Below, one piece after another: positions 54,529 through 63,615 of a stretch of 64,000 bases of DNA. This DNA comes from Candidatus Thiodiazotropha endolucinida (lineage in GTDB: Bacteria > Pseudomonadota > Gammaproteobacteria > Chromatiales > Chromatiaceae), in the NCBI RefSeq assembly GCF_001715975.1, contig NZ_MARB01000021.1:1-64000 (forward strand). The letters are read 5' to 3'. The stretch's first letter is position 1. Each line of letters begins with the position of its first letter. The notes under the pieces were generated by a model. It was not told the origin of the DNA and did no database searches. It saw only the letters and a program-made list of their open reading frames with translations. The translations under genes and the position numbers were made by a program.

Positions 54529-55911
54529 TCAAAACGGAAAGCCGCCACCCCCCGGTGGCATGCCCCCACCCGGAAAGCGTCCTGCCATCCCCCGCATCAT
54601 CTTCTTCATACCCCCGCCCTTCATCTTTTTCATCATTTTCTGCATCTGCATGAATTGCTTGAGTAATTTGTTCACATCCTGCACCTGGGTACCGGAACCG
54701 GCAGCGATGCGGCGTTTACGGGATCCTTTGATAACCGCCGGAAAAGCCCGCTCATGGGGCGTCATGGAGTTGATGATTGCAATCAGCCGTCCGACCTCTT
54801 TGTCGTTCACCTGATTTTTCACATGATCGGGTATCTCTCCCATGCCCGGTAATTTGTCCAGCAGGCCGCTCATGCCCCCCATATTGGCCATCTGCAACAT
54901 CTGCTCCTTGAAATCCTCCAGATCGAATCCCTTGCCCTTTTGGAGTTTTTTCGCCAGTTTTGTTGCCTTCTCCTGATCGACCTTGCGGCCCACCTCTTCC
55001 ACCAGGCTGAGGACATCGCCCATGCCCAAAATACGGGAGGCGATACGATCGGGATGAAAGGCCTCAAGGGCATCGGTCTTTTCACCGACGCCGATGAATT
55101 TAATCGGTTTCCCCGTGATCTGACGTATCGACAGGGCCGCGCCGCCGCGGGCATCACCGTCGGCCTTGGTCAGAATCACGCCTGTCAGCGGCAGTGCGTC
55201 ATTGAAGGCCTTGGCGGTATTCGCGGCATCCTGTCCGGTCATGCTATCCACGACGAACAGGGTCTCCACCGGATCGAGGACCTGATGGAGCTGCTTAATT
55301 TCCCCCATCATCTCCTCATCGACATGCAGTCTGCCGGCGGTATCGACAATCAGCACCTCGGCAAACCCCTTTGCTGTCTCCTTCAGCGCCCTTTTGGCGA
55401 TGTCCAATGGCTTTTCATCATCTGAACTGGATATAAAGTCGAGCCCCACATCCCGAGCCAGGGTCTCCAACTGGTCGATCGCCGCGGGGCGGTAGACGTC
55501 GCAACTGACAACGCTGATCTTCTTTTTTCCCTGTTGCAGCAACCAGCGACCAAGTTTGGCGACACTGGTGGTCTTACCCGAGCCTTGCAAACCCGCCATC
55601 AGTATCACCGCCGGGGGTTGCGCCGCCAGATCGAGGGCTTCGTTGGCCTCACCCATCACGTGAATCAATTCATCATTGACGATCTTGATCAGGGTCTGGC
55701 CGGGAGTGAGGCTCTTCATGACCTCCTCACCCATCGCTTTCTGCTTCACCTGATCAATGAATTCACGCACCACCGGCAGGGCCACATCAGCCTCCAGCAG
55801 CGCCATCCGCACTTCGCGCATGGTCTCCTTGATGTTGTCATCCGTGAGACGGCCCTGGCCGCGCAGATTAGTGAGCACCTTGCCCAGTCGTTGAGTCAAA
55901 TTGTCAAACAT
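54529..55911 (-). CDS. ffh: signal recognition particle protein Ffh
   Basis: Ffh binds 4.5S RNA and signal sequences and delivers nascent membrane proteins to FtsY. The 460 residues have the N domain, the GTPase G domain (GLQGSGKTTSVAKLGRWL P-loop, VDTAGRLHVDEEMM, TKADGDARGG) and a methionine-rich M domain that ends in a Gly/Pro/Met tail (MKKMMRGMAGRFPGGGMPP). Length is typical. It is on the minus strand, divergent from the ccsA-like gene. Confidence 0.97.
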   Translation of the reverse strand: MFDNLTQRLGKVLTNLRGQGRLTDDNIKETMREVRMALLEADVALPVVREFIDQVKQKAMGEEVMKSLTPGQTLIKIVNDELIHVMGEANEALDLAAQPPAVILMAGLQGSGKTTSVAKLGRWLLQQGKKKISVVSCDVYRPAAIDQLETLARDVGLDFISSSDDEKPLDIAKRALKETAKGFAEVLIVDTAGRLHVDEEMMGEIKQLHQVLDPVETLFVVDSMTGQDAANTAKAFNDALPLTGVILTKADGDARGGAALSIRQITGKPIKFIGVGEKTDALEAFHPDRIASRILGMGDVLSLVEEVGRKVDQEKATKLAKKLQKGKGFDLEDFKEQMLQMANMGGMSGLLDKLPGMGEIPDHVKNQVNDKEVGRLIAIINSMTPHERAFPAVIKGSRKRRIAAGSGTQVQDVNKLLKQFMQMQKMMKKMKGGGMKKMMRGMAGRFPGGGMPPGGGGFPF

Positions 55912-56058
55912 GATGTTCCTGGTGGGTAACGCCCGGAATGAGCATCAACTAATGAGTCATAAAAGTATAAGAATCAGTATACCAGTCCGGGGGAAATCCC
56001 TGCCATCTCTTTCACTGCAACAGGAAAATATGCGAACATCGCGGCTGATTCCCATCTG

Positions 56059-56874
56059 TTGATAAGGATTTACAGGACATTGATCGCCACACTCGCCATT
56101 ATCGCCTATCTGGCCGCCGGCTCGATCCTGGCATTGCGGTTGTTCCGCACCCATGAAAGTTTGGTGCGTTCCCGCGTTCTGGCACTGGGATTGGGGTTTC
56201 TCGGTGTGGCGTTGCACGCCATCCCCCACTATCAGAATCTGATCTCATCCTCGGGTATCAATCTAGGTATTTTCAATGCCATGTCCCTGATCGCCTGGAC
56301 CATCACCCTGTTGCTGCTGGTCTCAAGCATCAGCAAGCCGGTAGAGAACCTGGGTATCGTTATCATGCCCCTCGCAGCAATCGCTCTCTACCTGGAGAGC
56401 CGATTTCAGACAGTCCACTTCATAACCGACCAGCTCTCCAGCGGCCTGACTATCCACATCCTGGTCTCCATGCTGGCCTATAGCCTATTCACCCTGGCCA
56501 GTGTGCAGGCTGTTTTGCTCGCCATACAGGATCATCATCTGCGACAACGCCATCCGGGTGGCTTCATACGCGCCCTCCCCCCGCTGCAGACCATGGAGAG
56601 TCTGCTGTTCGAGATGATCGCCGTGGGTTTTGTGTTATTGAGCCTGGCCCTGCTCTCAGGATTCGCCTTTCTGGAAAATATGTTCGAGCAGCGTCTCGCC
56701 CACAAGACCGTACTGTCGATCATCGCCTGGGTGGTCTTCGGCACCCTGTTATGGGGACGTTATCGCTTCGGATGGCGCGGACAGATGGCCCTGACATGGA
56801 CCCTCAGCGGCTTTGTGGTATTGATGCTCGCCTATTTCGGCAGTAAGGTGGTCATTGAGTTGATTCTCAGCTGA
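56059..56874 (+). CDS. cytochrome c assembly (CcsA/YpjD-like) membrane protein
   Basis: A 271-residue integral membrane protein with eight hydrophobic helices. The WTITLLLLVSSI and TIHILVSMLAYSLFTLASVQA segments, and later MESLLFEMIAVGFVLLSLAL, are those of the CcmC/CcsA family that handle haem for cytochrome c assembly. It is divergent from ffh, as ypjD is in many gammaproteobacteria. The start is uncertain: no ATG precedes the first helix, and TTG at 56059 or TTG at 56080 are the candidates. The exact role of the YpjD subgroup is not established. Confidence 0.85.
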   Translation: MIRIYRTLIATLAIIAYLAAGSILALRLFRTHESLVRSRVLALGLGFLGVALHAIPHYQNLISSSGINLGIFNAMSLIAWTITLLLLVSSISKPVENLGIVIMPLAAIALYLESRFQTVHFITDQLSSGLTIHILVSMLAYSLFTLASVQAVLLAIQDHHLRQRHPGGFIRALPPLQTMESLLFEMIAVGFVLLSLALLSGFAFLENMFEQRLAHKTVLSIIAWVVFGTLLWGRYRFGWRGQMALTWTLSGFVVLMLAYFGSKVVIELILS

Positions 56875-56896
56875 CCGATAGGTCTACAGGACCGAA

Positions 56897-57214
56897 TCAA
56901 TCGTATGACTGTTTCAGATAGGCATGAACGGCCTCCTTGCCCAGTTTCAACCTTTTGCCATCCTGTATGACACCCTCTCTCGCCTCGGTACAAATCGCCA
57001 TTGCCTGGTTGTTCAATGCCACGATCTGCTCCAGCTGATCTTCGAAATCCCTGTGTCCGGTCCGCATTTCGGGATCGGCAAAGATCGATTCCAGGATCCG
57101 CATCCGCTGTCGATCGAGTTCATCCATATCAGACCAGCGTTTCTCGCCGGCGAGACGTACGATCTCTTGACTCAACTCCAAGGCAAGATTGAGGTTCTGC
57201 ACGAGCTGAGTCAC
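56897..57214 (-). CDS. fliT: flagellar protein FliT-like chaperone
   Basis: A short (105-residue) all-helical protein with the FliT pattern: long N-terminal helix (LNLALELSQEIVRLAGEKRWSD), a DELDRQRMRILESIF second helix and a basic C-terminus. FliT-type chaperones bind the filament-cap protein FliD. The position directly after fliS and fliD supports the call; sequence alone is weak. Confidence 0.72.
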   Translation of the reverse strand: MTQLVQNLNLALELSQEIVRLAGEKRWSDMDELDRQRMRILESIFADPEMRTGHRDFEDQLEQIVALNNQAMAICTEAREGVIQDGKRLKLGKEAVHAYLKQSYD

Positions 57215-57252
57215 AGGCTACTCCTGTCAGAGGTGAGGTGTTGAGCCGGTTT

Positions 57253-57675
57253 TCAGGTGGTTTTTACCACGTCTTTGATATTTTTCGCGTTCTGAATTGC
57301 TTCAGGCATGGCGTCCCAGGCGGTTTTGATCTCTTTCAGAAGTGATGCCACTTCATCGAGCGCCTCAGTATCCTGGTGTATGTTTGCCTCAAACAGACGG
57401 CGAATCATGTAGTCGTAGAGCATGTCGAGATTATTGGCTATCTCACCGCCCTTCTCAAAATCCAGGGCGCCACGCAGGGCATCGATCACGGAGATGATCC
57501 AGTTGATCTCGTTATGCCTCGCTTCATGCTCCTTTCTCTGAATCGAGCCTTTTGCATTGGAGATGCCGTCCAGGGCTCCGTTCATCAGCATCTGCACCAG
57601 GCGGAAGGGGGTGGCATACATGGCTTCAGATGAAGCTGCTTGACGATAACTGTTTATTGCTGAGTTACTTACCAT
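57253..57675 (-). CDS. fliS: flagellin export chaperone FliS
   Basis: FliS binds the C-terminus of flagellin and keeps it unfolded until export. The 140 residues start with the typical YRQAASSEAMYATPFRLVQML and continue NGALDGISNAKGSIQRKEHE, then LDMLYDYMIRRLFEANI. It lies between fliD and fliT on the minus strand, the usual order. Confidence 0.95.
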   Translation of the reverse strand: MVSNSAINSYRQAASSEAMYATPFRLVQMLMNGALDGISNAKGSIQRKEHEARHNEINWIISVIDALRGALDFEKGGEIANNLDMLYDYMIRRLFEANIHQDTEALDEVASLLKEIKTAWDAMPEAIQNAKNIKDVVKTT

Positions 57676-57720
57676 TATTAGACCTTCAAGCTATCCGGGT
57701 TAAGCCAATTTTGCATATGC

Positions 57721-59079
57721 TCAGCTGCTGTTCTGGATGGAAGCCAGCTGACTGGTGAGAAAGCTGCTGGTACTTTGCAGTATAGCAACCGTTTGATCCA
57801 AAGCTGTAAATTGAGCGATCAGTTTTTTCTCATAATCGTCCAGGCGCAGTTCCGCCCGCTCGATCTGAGTCTGCACATTGTCCTTCTGATTGTTCAAACT
57901 TTCATCTTTGGCTTCGATAACCCCACCGACATCCAGCAACAGATCGGCGTAGTTATAGAAACGGTTTGCAAATCCTGTGGTTTCATCGGTCAGGATCTGC
58001 GACACACGATCAAAATCGTTGACCAATGCATCCGCCAAATCGCTGCTATCGAGGGAGAGAACACCCTCTCTGTCGCGAGTGATACCGATCTCAAACAGAT
58101 AGGCATTGGCGGCATCCACGGTTGCGACCTGATTGAGGACATCGACAAAACCTTGTCTCATCCTGCGCAGGCTGCTGTCGCCACCCAATGAGCTCGCTTC
58201 CATTGCTTCGAACTCTTCCATCACCGTATTGTAGGCATCGACCAGCCCTTGGATCTTCTCCTCGATCCTGGTGTTGTCCCGGGTGATTCCGATTGAAGCA
58301 CTGCCGGCAGCCACCAGTTCAAAGGTAACGCCCGATACGGCCCCAGTCACTGAATTCGATGCACTATTGACGGTGAAACCATCTATGTAGAGCAGCGCAT
58401 CCTGGGCTGTATCCACCTGTTCGGCAAGGCCATCGCCGCCGGCACCGATATGGAAAAGTCTGGAGAGACCATTGGCGTCGGTATTGTTGCCGTCATCGCC
58501 ATCCACGAAGCTGACTGAAATGGCGTTCGCCGCACCGGTCTCCTGACTGGTGAGGATCAAGCGGCTGCCGCCACTCTCATTCAGGATGGTGGCCGCAACA
58601 CCGGGATTGTCGGCAGCGCTGTTGATGGCGTCACGCAGATCCGCCAGCGTGTTGTTGCTGCCATCCACGGTCAGATTCATGGTCGACCCATCGACGGTGA
58701 TCGACAAACTGCCCGTACCGACTGCGGTATTGCTGTCGGTATAAGCGGAGGAAGCCAGCTTATCCCCGCTCGCCAGGTGGTCCACAACGATGTCGTAACT
58801 CGACACCGCCGCGTTTTCATCGGCGCTGACGGTCACCACGGATTCGTCGCTGGAGCTGGTGGAAAAAACCGCCAGACCTGTCGTGGTGGTCAAATCTTCC
58901 ACAGTGCTCTTGAAGGTGTCGATAGCACTCTTGATCAGTCCATAGTCGCTGATCTGCTGATCGATCTCCTTCTCACGTGTGCGCAGCTGATCGAGCGGTC
59001 GCGACTCAATCTGCAACAGCTGATTGATAATGCTGTTCCAGTCGCTCCCGGCACCAATGCCTGAAAAGCCGATTGCCAT
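57721..59079 (-). CDS. fliD: flagellar filament-cap protein FliD
   Basis: FliD forms the pentameric cap under which flagellin subunits fold. The 452-residue protein begins GFSGIGAGSDWNSIINQLLQ and IESRPLDQLRTREKEIDQQI, the usual N-terminal domain, and ends with the coiled segment that contains LRLDDYEKKLIAQFTALDQT. The central hypervariable domains (about 90-330) are acidic. Length is typical. It follows flaG on the same strand. Confidence 0.95.
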   Translation of the reverse strand: MAIGFSGIGAGSDWNSIINQLLQIESRPLDQLRTREKEIDQQISDYGLIKSAIDTFKSTVEDLTTTTGLAVFSTSSSDESVVTVSADENAAVSSYDIVVDHLASGDKLASSAYTDSNTAVGTGSLSITVDGSTMNLTVDGSNNTLADLRDAINSAADNPGVAATILNESGGSRLILTSQETGAANAISVSFVDGDDGNNTDANGLSRLFHIGAGGDGLAEQVDTAQDALLYIDGFTVNSASNSVTGAVSGVTFELVAAGSASIGITRDNTRIEEKIQGLVDAYNTVMEEFEAMEASSLGGDSSLRRMRQGFVDVLNQVATVDAANAYLFEIGITRDREGVLSLDSSDLADALVNDFDRVSQILTDETTGFANRFYNYADLLLDVGGVIEAKDESLNNQKDNVQTQIERAELRLDDYEKKLIAQFTALDQTVAILQSTSSFLTSQLASIQNSS

Positions 59080-59116
59080 GATTAGCTAAGCCTCACCAAT
59101 TGTATGAGTACTACGT

Positions 59117-59497
59117 TTAAACCCTGTCATCCAACAAGACGCCCGGTAACAGCTCGTCCTGCATCTCCTCTATATGAGAAATAACATGCAAGATCTGATC
59201 CGGGGGAATCTGCCTGACCAATTCACCGGTATCGGAATCGATTACCCGTATTACCTGGGTTCCGGTTTCCTGATCAATACTGAACTCGAGATTCCGGTTG
59301 ACAATCTGCGTCAGGTTTTCGACGTTGAGCGCCAGCGCTTTGCTGTCGATAACCAACGGTTGTTCAACATCCGCCGCCTGTTTCTTCTCCCCCTCATCAG
59401 AAGGGGTCAGATTCTGCGCAGCGGGACTCTGAGCAGTCTTGGAGACATCGCGCTTATAGGCATACTCATTGGCCAAATTGTTGATTACGTTTGGCAT
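59117..59497 (-). CDS. flaG: FlaG family flagellar protein
   Basis: A small protein with a variable Ala/Ser/Gln-rich N-terminus and the conserved FlaG C-terminus (LEFSIDQETGTQVIRVIDSD, then GELVRQIPPDQILHV). FlaG influences filament length or capping and is usually encoded between fliC and fliD, as here. Translation probably starts at MPNVINN (59497); an ATG two codons earlier is possible. Confidence 0.9.
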   Translation of the reverse strand: MPNVINNLANEYAYKRDVSKTAQSPAAQNLTPSDEGEKKQAADVEQPLVIDSKALALNVENLTQIVNRNLEFSIDQETGTQVIRVIDSDTGELVRQIPPDQILHVISHIEEMQDELLPGVLLDDRV

Positions 59498-59532
59498 GAT
59501 CACACCCTAACCTATTTGTTCCGCTAAATCAT

Positions 59533-59557
59533 GGGGGTGGCCGATAACGCCACCCCC
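59533..59557 (-). terminator. strong hairpin between fliC and flaG
   Basis: GGGGGTGGC (59533-59541) and GCCACCCCC (59549-59557) form a perfect 9-bp G/C stem with a 7-base loop, just past the fliC stop. No T run follows on the minus strand, so it may protect the abundant flagellin message from 3' decay or cause partial termination, lowering flaG-fliD expression. Confidence 0.65.
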
Positions 59558-59567
59558 ACGGCTGTCC

Positions 59568-60338
59568 TTAACTAAGCAGACCCAAGGCCAGCTGTGGCAG
59601 AGAGTTGGCCTGCGCCAAGGCGGCCACACCAGCCTGCTGTACGACCTGAGCACTGGTCATTCTGGCAGTTTCACGGGCGAAGTCCGCATCCATGACGCGT
59701 CCGGCGGCCGCATATTGTGCCTCTTCGATGGAAGCGGCTACGCGAGAGGCCGATGACAGACGGCTCTGCAGACTACCGACGTTAGCCAGTTCGGCTGCCA
59801 CTGCATTGAGGTCTGTGTCCACTGACGCGATACTGCTGATGGTCGCGGTATGGGCAGGTGAGGCTGAGGAGACAGCGATGGTCTGACCGGCGTTGGCACC
59901 GACCTGAATGGTACCACCACCTCCGAACACTGCTGCGCCGTTGAAGGTTGCACGAGCCAAGGCGTCCGTGATCTCGGTTGTCAGGGCATCAAATTCGGTC
60001 GACATATAACCCTGCTGGGCTGCGGTGTAGAGACCGCTGGCATGTTGCACTGCGAGTTCACGCTGACGTTGCATCATGTCGCTGACAGTCTGCAGGGTAG
60101 CGTCAGCTACGCTCAGATAGGAGATACCGTCCGCGATATTACGCTGGGCGACTGTCATGCCCCGTGCCTGACCGGTTTGCAGTTGTGCGATAGCGAGGCC
60201 GGCGGCATCGTCTTTCGCCATATTGATGCGCAGGCCTGATGAGAGGCGCTGTACTGCGGTTTCAAGGTTGGATTGGGTGCGACCTAAGTTTTTCTGTGCC
60301 GCAAGGGAGAATACATTAGTGTTGACTGTGATTGCCAT
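59568..60338 (-). CDS. fliC: flagellin
   Basis: The filament subunit. At 256 residues it is a short flagellin made of the conserved D0/D1 ends with little of the variable middle: MAITVNTNVFSLAAQKNLGR, VQRLSSGLRINMAKDDAAGL at the N-terminus and RETARMTSAQVVQQAGVAAL with the final LPQLALGLLS at the C-terminus. AGAGGAA precedes the ATG. A sigma-28 type promoter lies about 115 bases upstream. The small middle suggests a thin, plain filament. Confidence 0.97.
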   Translation of the reverse strand: MAITVNTNVFSLAAQKNLGRTQSNLETAVQRLSSGLRINMAKDDAAGLAIAQLQTGQARGMTVAQRNIADGISYLSVADATLQTVSDMMQRQRELAVQHASGLYTAAQQGYMSTEFDALTTEITDALARATFNGAAVFGGGGTIQVGANAGQTIAVSSASPAHTATISSIASVDTDLNAVAAELANVGSLQSRLSSASRVAASIEEAQYAAAGRVMDADFARETARMTSAQVVQQAGVAALAQANSLPQLALGLLS

Positions 60339-60743
60339 GATCTAATTCCTCTATCGAACCGGCGACGGCATCTATCTAAGCGCTCTATCACCGGTGATTT
60401 GCATTTAGCGGATATACCAACAATTTTGGTATTTACCGCCTCCGATATTTGTAGCGGCCCCCAGCCCTGGAACTTTAACCCATATCACACTTTACCCACC
60501 TGCGCCCCGCCTCCCATCAGTCAGCGTTACTTATTGATTATACTGGAGTTTATAAGAATTACCGATCGTCTTCCGTAAGGAAGCAATATCCTATGCCTTA
60601 GCTTCCCTAATTTTTCGCAAAAGACCTACACGCGCATCGATTCAGCGAAGATCGGTTTCGACTGCCTGATACGGGACTTTGGAGTATCTGTTGCAAGACG
60701 GGCAGGCTCTGCGGCTCGACAGCAGCCCGCAGCGTCCTGCCGT
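60339..60743 (-). other. 405-bp spacer between fliC and flgL with fliC leader
   Basis: The spacer contains the fliC promoter and an untranslated leader of roughly 100 bases. Its other end carries a structured region just after the flgL stop: ACGGCAGG and CTGCGG pair with CCGCAG and CCTGCCCGT (about 60694-60743), an interrupted hairpin without a T run that may end the flgK-flgL transcript. No further gene is seen. Confidence 0.5.
60451..60477 (-). promoter_or_regulatory. sigma-28 (FliA) type promoter of fliC
   Basis: On the minus strand TAAA (60477-60474), exactly 15 bases and GCCGCTAC (60458-60451) match the FliA consensus TAAA-N15-GCCGATAA at all four -35 bases and six of eight -10 bases. 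Position upstream of flagellin is as expected for a class III promoter. Confidence 0.75.
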
Positions 60744-61649
60744 TTAGAGATAATTGAAGAGTGAAAGGCCTTGCACCATGTTGAAGGTCTGCTGTGCCGC
60801 TTGCAATGCCACCAGATCCTGTTCAAAGCGACTGATCGCCTCTGCGATATCCAGATCTTCGGTCTCGGAAAGCGCACTTTGCATGGTGAAGATGAAGTCT
60901 TCATTGATAAAGCGCTGTTGATCGATGGTATTCAGGCGCGCGCCGCCGCGTGCCCTGACCGAAACCACATGTTCCTGAGCCAGTTGCAGGTCGTCCATGA
61001 ATGCGCTGTTCGGCGCATCTGCTTCCATGCCGGCGATAATGCCATGTACGGTTTCGAAGATATTTCGTCTTCCGCCCGCTGCAGTCTCTATATTCATGAA
61101 CACATCGAAGCCATTTTCCCGGTCCTGAACCTGTCGGGTTGCCGAGATTTGCAGGGTTCTGATTCCCATGTCACCGCCATAGGCGAACACACCGTCGGCG
61201 GGATTGCCGAATGGAATGGTGTCGGCATCATAACCGGCAAAGATAAACTCACCGTCACTGTCCCGGGTATTGGCCAATGCCATCAACTCATCATTAAGCT
61301 GGCGCAGTTCTTCGGCGATGGCCTGACGCGCCGCTGCAGAGTAGGTATCACTCTGCCCCTGTATGGCCAACTCCATGATGCGCGGCAACAGATCATCCAC
61401 CCCCCTCAGCGTGGCTTCCTGCAGCTCGAGTCGGGATTGAGCCCTGTCGGCATTGTTCTGATACTGTTCAACCTGGGTAATGGAGGTACGCAGATCGAGC
61501 ACATAGGCAGCGCCGGGTGGATCGTCCTTGGGTGTCAGGATGCGTTTACCGGTGGAGATCTGCAGCTGCGCCCTGCTGACTGCAGACTGGCGTTCGAGCA
61601 TACTGTTGATACCCCGGTCGAACAGCATGGATGTGGAAATCCGACTCAT
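60744..61649 (-). CDS. flgL: flagellar hook-filament junction protein FlgL (HAP3)
   Basis: FlgL joins FlgK to the filament. The 301 residues have flagellin-like ends: MSRISTSMLFDRGINSMLER, LQISTGKRILTPKDDPPGAA at the N-terminus and a C-terminal helix LQAAQQTFNMVQGLSLFNYL. Length is typical. The ribosome binding site AGGAGG is located in the last codons of flgK, with flgK ending 4 bp before the flgL start. Confidence 0.95.
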   Translation of the reverse strand: MSRISTSMLFDRGINSMLERQSAVSRAQLQISTGKRILTPKDDPPGAAYVLDLRTSITQVEQYQNNADRAQSRLELQEATLRGVDDLLPRIMELAIQGQSDTYSAAARQAIAEELRQLNDELMALANTRDSDGEFIFAGYDADTIPFGNPADGVFAYGGDMGIRTLQISATRQVQDRENGFDVFMNIETAAGGRRNIFETVHGIIAGMEADAPNSAFMDDLQLAQEHVVSVRARGGARLNTIDQQRFINEDFIFTMQSALSETEDLDIAEAISRFEQDLVALQAAQQTFNMVQGLSLFNYL

Positions 61650-61653
61650 ACCC

Positions 61654-63615
61654 CTACCTCCTGACCGCGCCTATGAGAGTATCGAAGAGGGTGCCGGCAA
61701 CCGATATCACCTGTGCCGACGCCTGATAGGCCTGCTGAAACTGGATCAGCTTGGCCGCCTCTTCATCGAGGTTGACACCCGATATCTCCGCCATCGCCTC
61801 TTGCGAGCGCACCAACAGACTCTCCTGGGCTCCCAGATTCAGTTCCGCGTGACGTGTCTTCGAACCCACATCCGAGACCATCTGGATATAGGTTGCATCA
61901 AAGGTAGCCGTTCCGCCCAGTAACAGATTCTGGTTTTGCAGATTCTGCAGAGAGAGGGCATTGCGATTATCGCTACTGCCGTTGGTGTTATTGCTGATGG
62001 TGAAACTGTCGCCATCCGCGGGCACGCCTGAAATAGCGAAACTGATGCCGCCGTAGGCGGCGAACTGGGCACTTGGTACCTGGGTACCTGCTATCGCCGC
62101 AGTATTGAGATTGTCGTAGACGATGAAATCGTCGAAGGGATCAACACCAGGTACCGAACCCGGATAGTAGACCTCGAAACCGCTGGTCGGTCCACCCTGA
62201 TCGTCATAGACCAGTTGTATATCGCCACCGGCCAGTGGCAGTCCGGCCATGGAGCTGTTCGCCGGCTGTGTGACGCGGGCGTCACCGCCATTCAGCGGGT
62301 TGCCGTTGCCATCAACGGCAGGCCTCACCTGCACGGGACCGCCGGCCGCCAGCCTTCTCACATCGTTGATCAGAAGATCGATATCCAGGGAGGCCGTTCG
62401 GGTGGGCTGAATCAGGAAGGTATCCCCGGTTACCGCACCGGCGGCGTTGATATTGATATCGAGACCGTCAACGATATTGGATCCCGCCGCCAGGGTCTGG
62501 GTTGTACCGGAGACCAGATTTTGCAAGATAAAATCGGCCCCGTCATAGATCAGCTCGTAGCTGTTACCGGTCAGATTACTCACATTATCGTAATCGACAG
62601 TGATGGAACTGCCGTTACCCGGCTGTGGTAGAACCTGTACTGAGCTGGTATTGAAGAGCGCACCGCCGACCAAACCATCCAGATCGAGACCCAGCTGGTG
62701 CTGGGTATTGAGCTGGTCTGCAATACCGAGAGCGACCAGCCCGACCCTGTCCTGGGTTGGATCGAGAATCTCGTTACGAAACCTGAGTAAGCCGCCGATG
62801 GTGCCGCCGCTGATCTGGTCGGTAATGATCTGGGTACCGAATGAGTAGTTGAACGTAATCTCAAGGTGGCTGGGATCGAGACCGGAGGGCTGGGTGCCTA
62901 GCGTGGCGGCAGCGGTGTCCATCACCAGTGGCTGGCCCCTGCCGATAAACACGTTATATGCCCCATCGGTCTGCTGCAGGATCTGGATATCGACCTGTTC
63001 CGACAGTTCGTTGACCAACTGGTCCCGCTTATCCAACAGATCATTCGGGGTACTGCCGTAGGCGAGTTTGATGTCTGCATTGATATCGGCGATGTTTTGC
63101 GCAAGACGGTTGATTTCACCGACATTGTACCCGATCTGACCATTCGTCCTGGTGCGGGTGTCATCGAACTGCTGGTTGAAATAGTGGAATCGGTCTGCCA
63201 TCGATTCCGCCTCGGTCAGTGCCAGCTGACGGGCTGGAATCGAGGTGGGATCATCGGCCAATCCCTGCAGGGCATCGAAAAAGTTCTGGATGGTCGGCTG
63301 GATCCCGGCATCCGGATCCGCCACCAGGTCATCGAGTCGCTGAGCCTCCCCATAGTAGGCCCTCAAGTCGGAAGAGACCGTCAGACTGGTGCGCATCTGC
63401 CCGGCCACGAAGCCGTCATACTGGCGCTGGATTTCAGAGCTCTCAACACCGGTCCCCAGATACCCGGCCGGGCTCAGGAAGGGTTCTCTGGTATTGAAGT
63501 CAATCCGCTGACGGCTGTAGCCCTCGGTGTTGACGTTCGAGATATTGTGCCCTGTGGTGTCCAAGGCATGCCGATTGGCAATCAACCCTGAGACACCGAT
63601 GGATAGTATGCTCAC
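61654..63615 (-). CDS. flgK: flagellar hook-filament junction protein FlgK (HAP1)
   Basis: FlgK sits between hook and filament. The 653 residues start with SILSIGVSGLIANRHALDTT and GHNISNVNTEGYSRQRIDFN, and end with the conserved GVNLDEEAAKLIQFQQAYQA helix. The long variable centre (about 330-560) makes it larger than the E. coli protein. Translation starts with GTG at 63613-63615, directly next to the flgJ stop codon. Confidence 0.96.
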   Translation of the reverse strand: MSILSIGVSGLIANRHALDTTGHNISNVNTEGYSRQRIDFNTREPFLSPAGYLGTGVESSEIQRQYDGFVAGQMRTSLTVSSDLRAYYGEAQRLDDLVADPDAGIQPTIQNFFDALQGLADDPTSIPARQLALTEAESMADRFHYFNQQFDDTRTRTNGQIGYNVGEINRLAQNIADINADIKLAYGSTPNDLLDKRDQLVNELSEQVDIQILQQTDGAYNVFIGRGQPLVMDTAAATLGTQPSGLDPSHLEITFNYSFGTQIITDQISGGTIGGLLRFRNEILDPTQDRVGLVALGIADQLNTQHQLGLDLDGLVGGALFNTSSVQVLPQPGNGSSITVDYDNVSNLTGNSYELIYDGADFILQNLVSGTTQTLAAGSNIVDGLDININAAGAVTGDTFLIQPTRTASLDIDLLINDVRRLAAGGPVQVRPAVDGNGNPLNGGDARVTQPANSSMAGLPLAGGDIQLVYDDQGGPTSGFEVYYPGSVPGVDPFDDFIVYDNLNTAAIAGTQVPSAQFAAYGGISFAISGVPADGDSFTISNNTNGSSDNRNALSLQNLQNQNLLLGGTATFDATYIQMVSDVGSKTRHAELNLGAQESLLVRSQEAMAEISGVNLDEEAAKLIQFQQAYQASAQVISVAGTLFDTLIGAVRR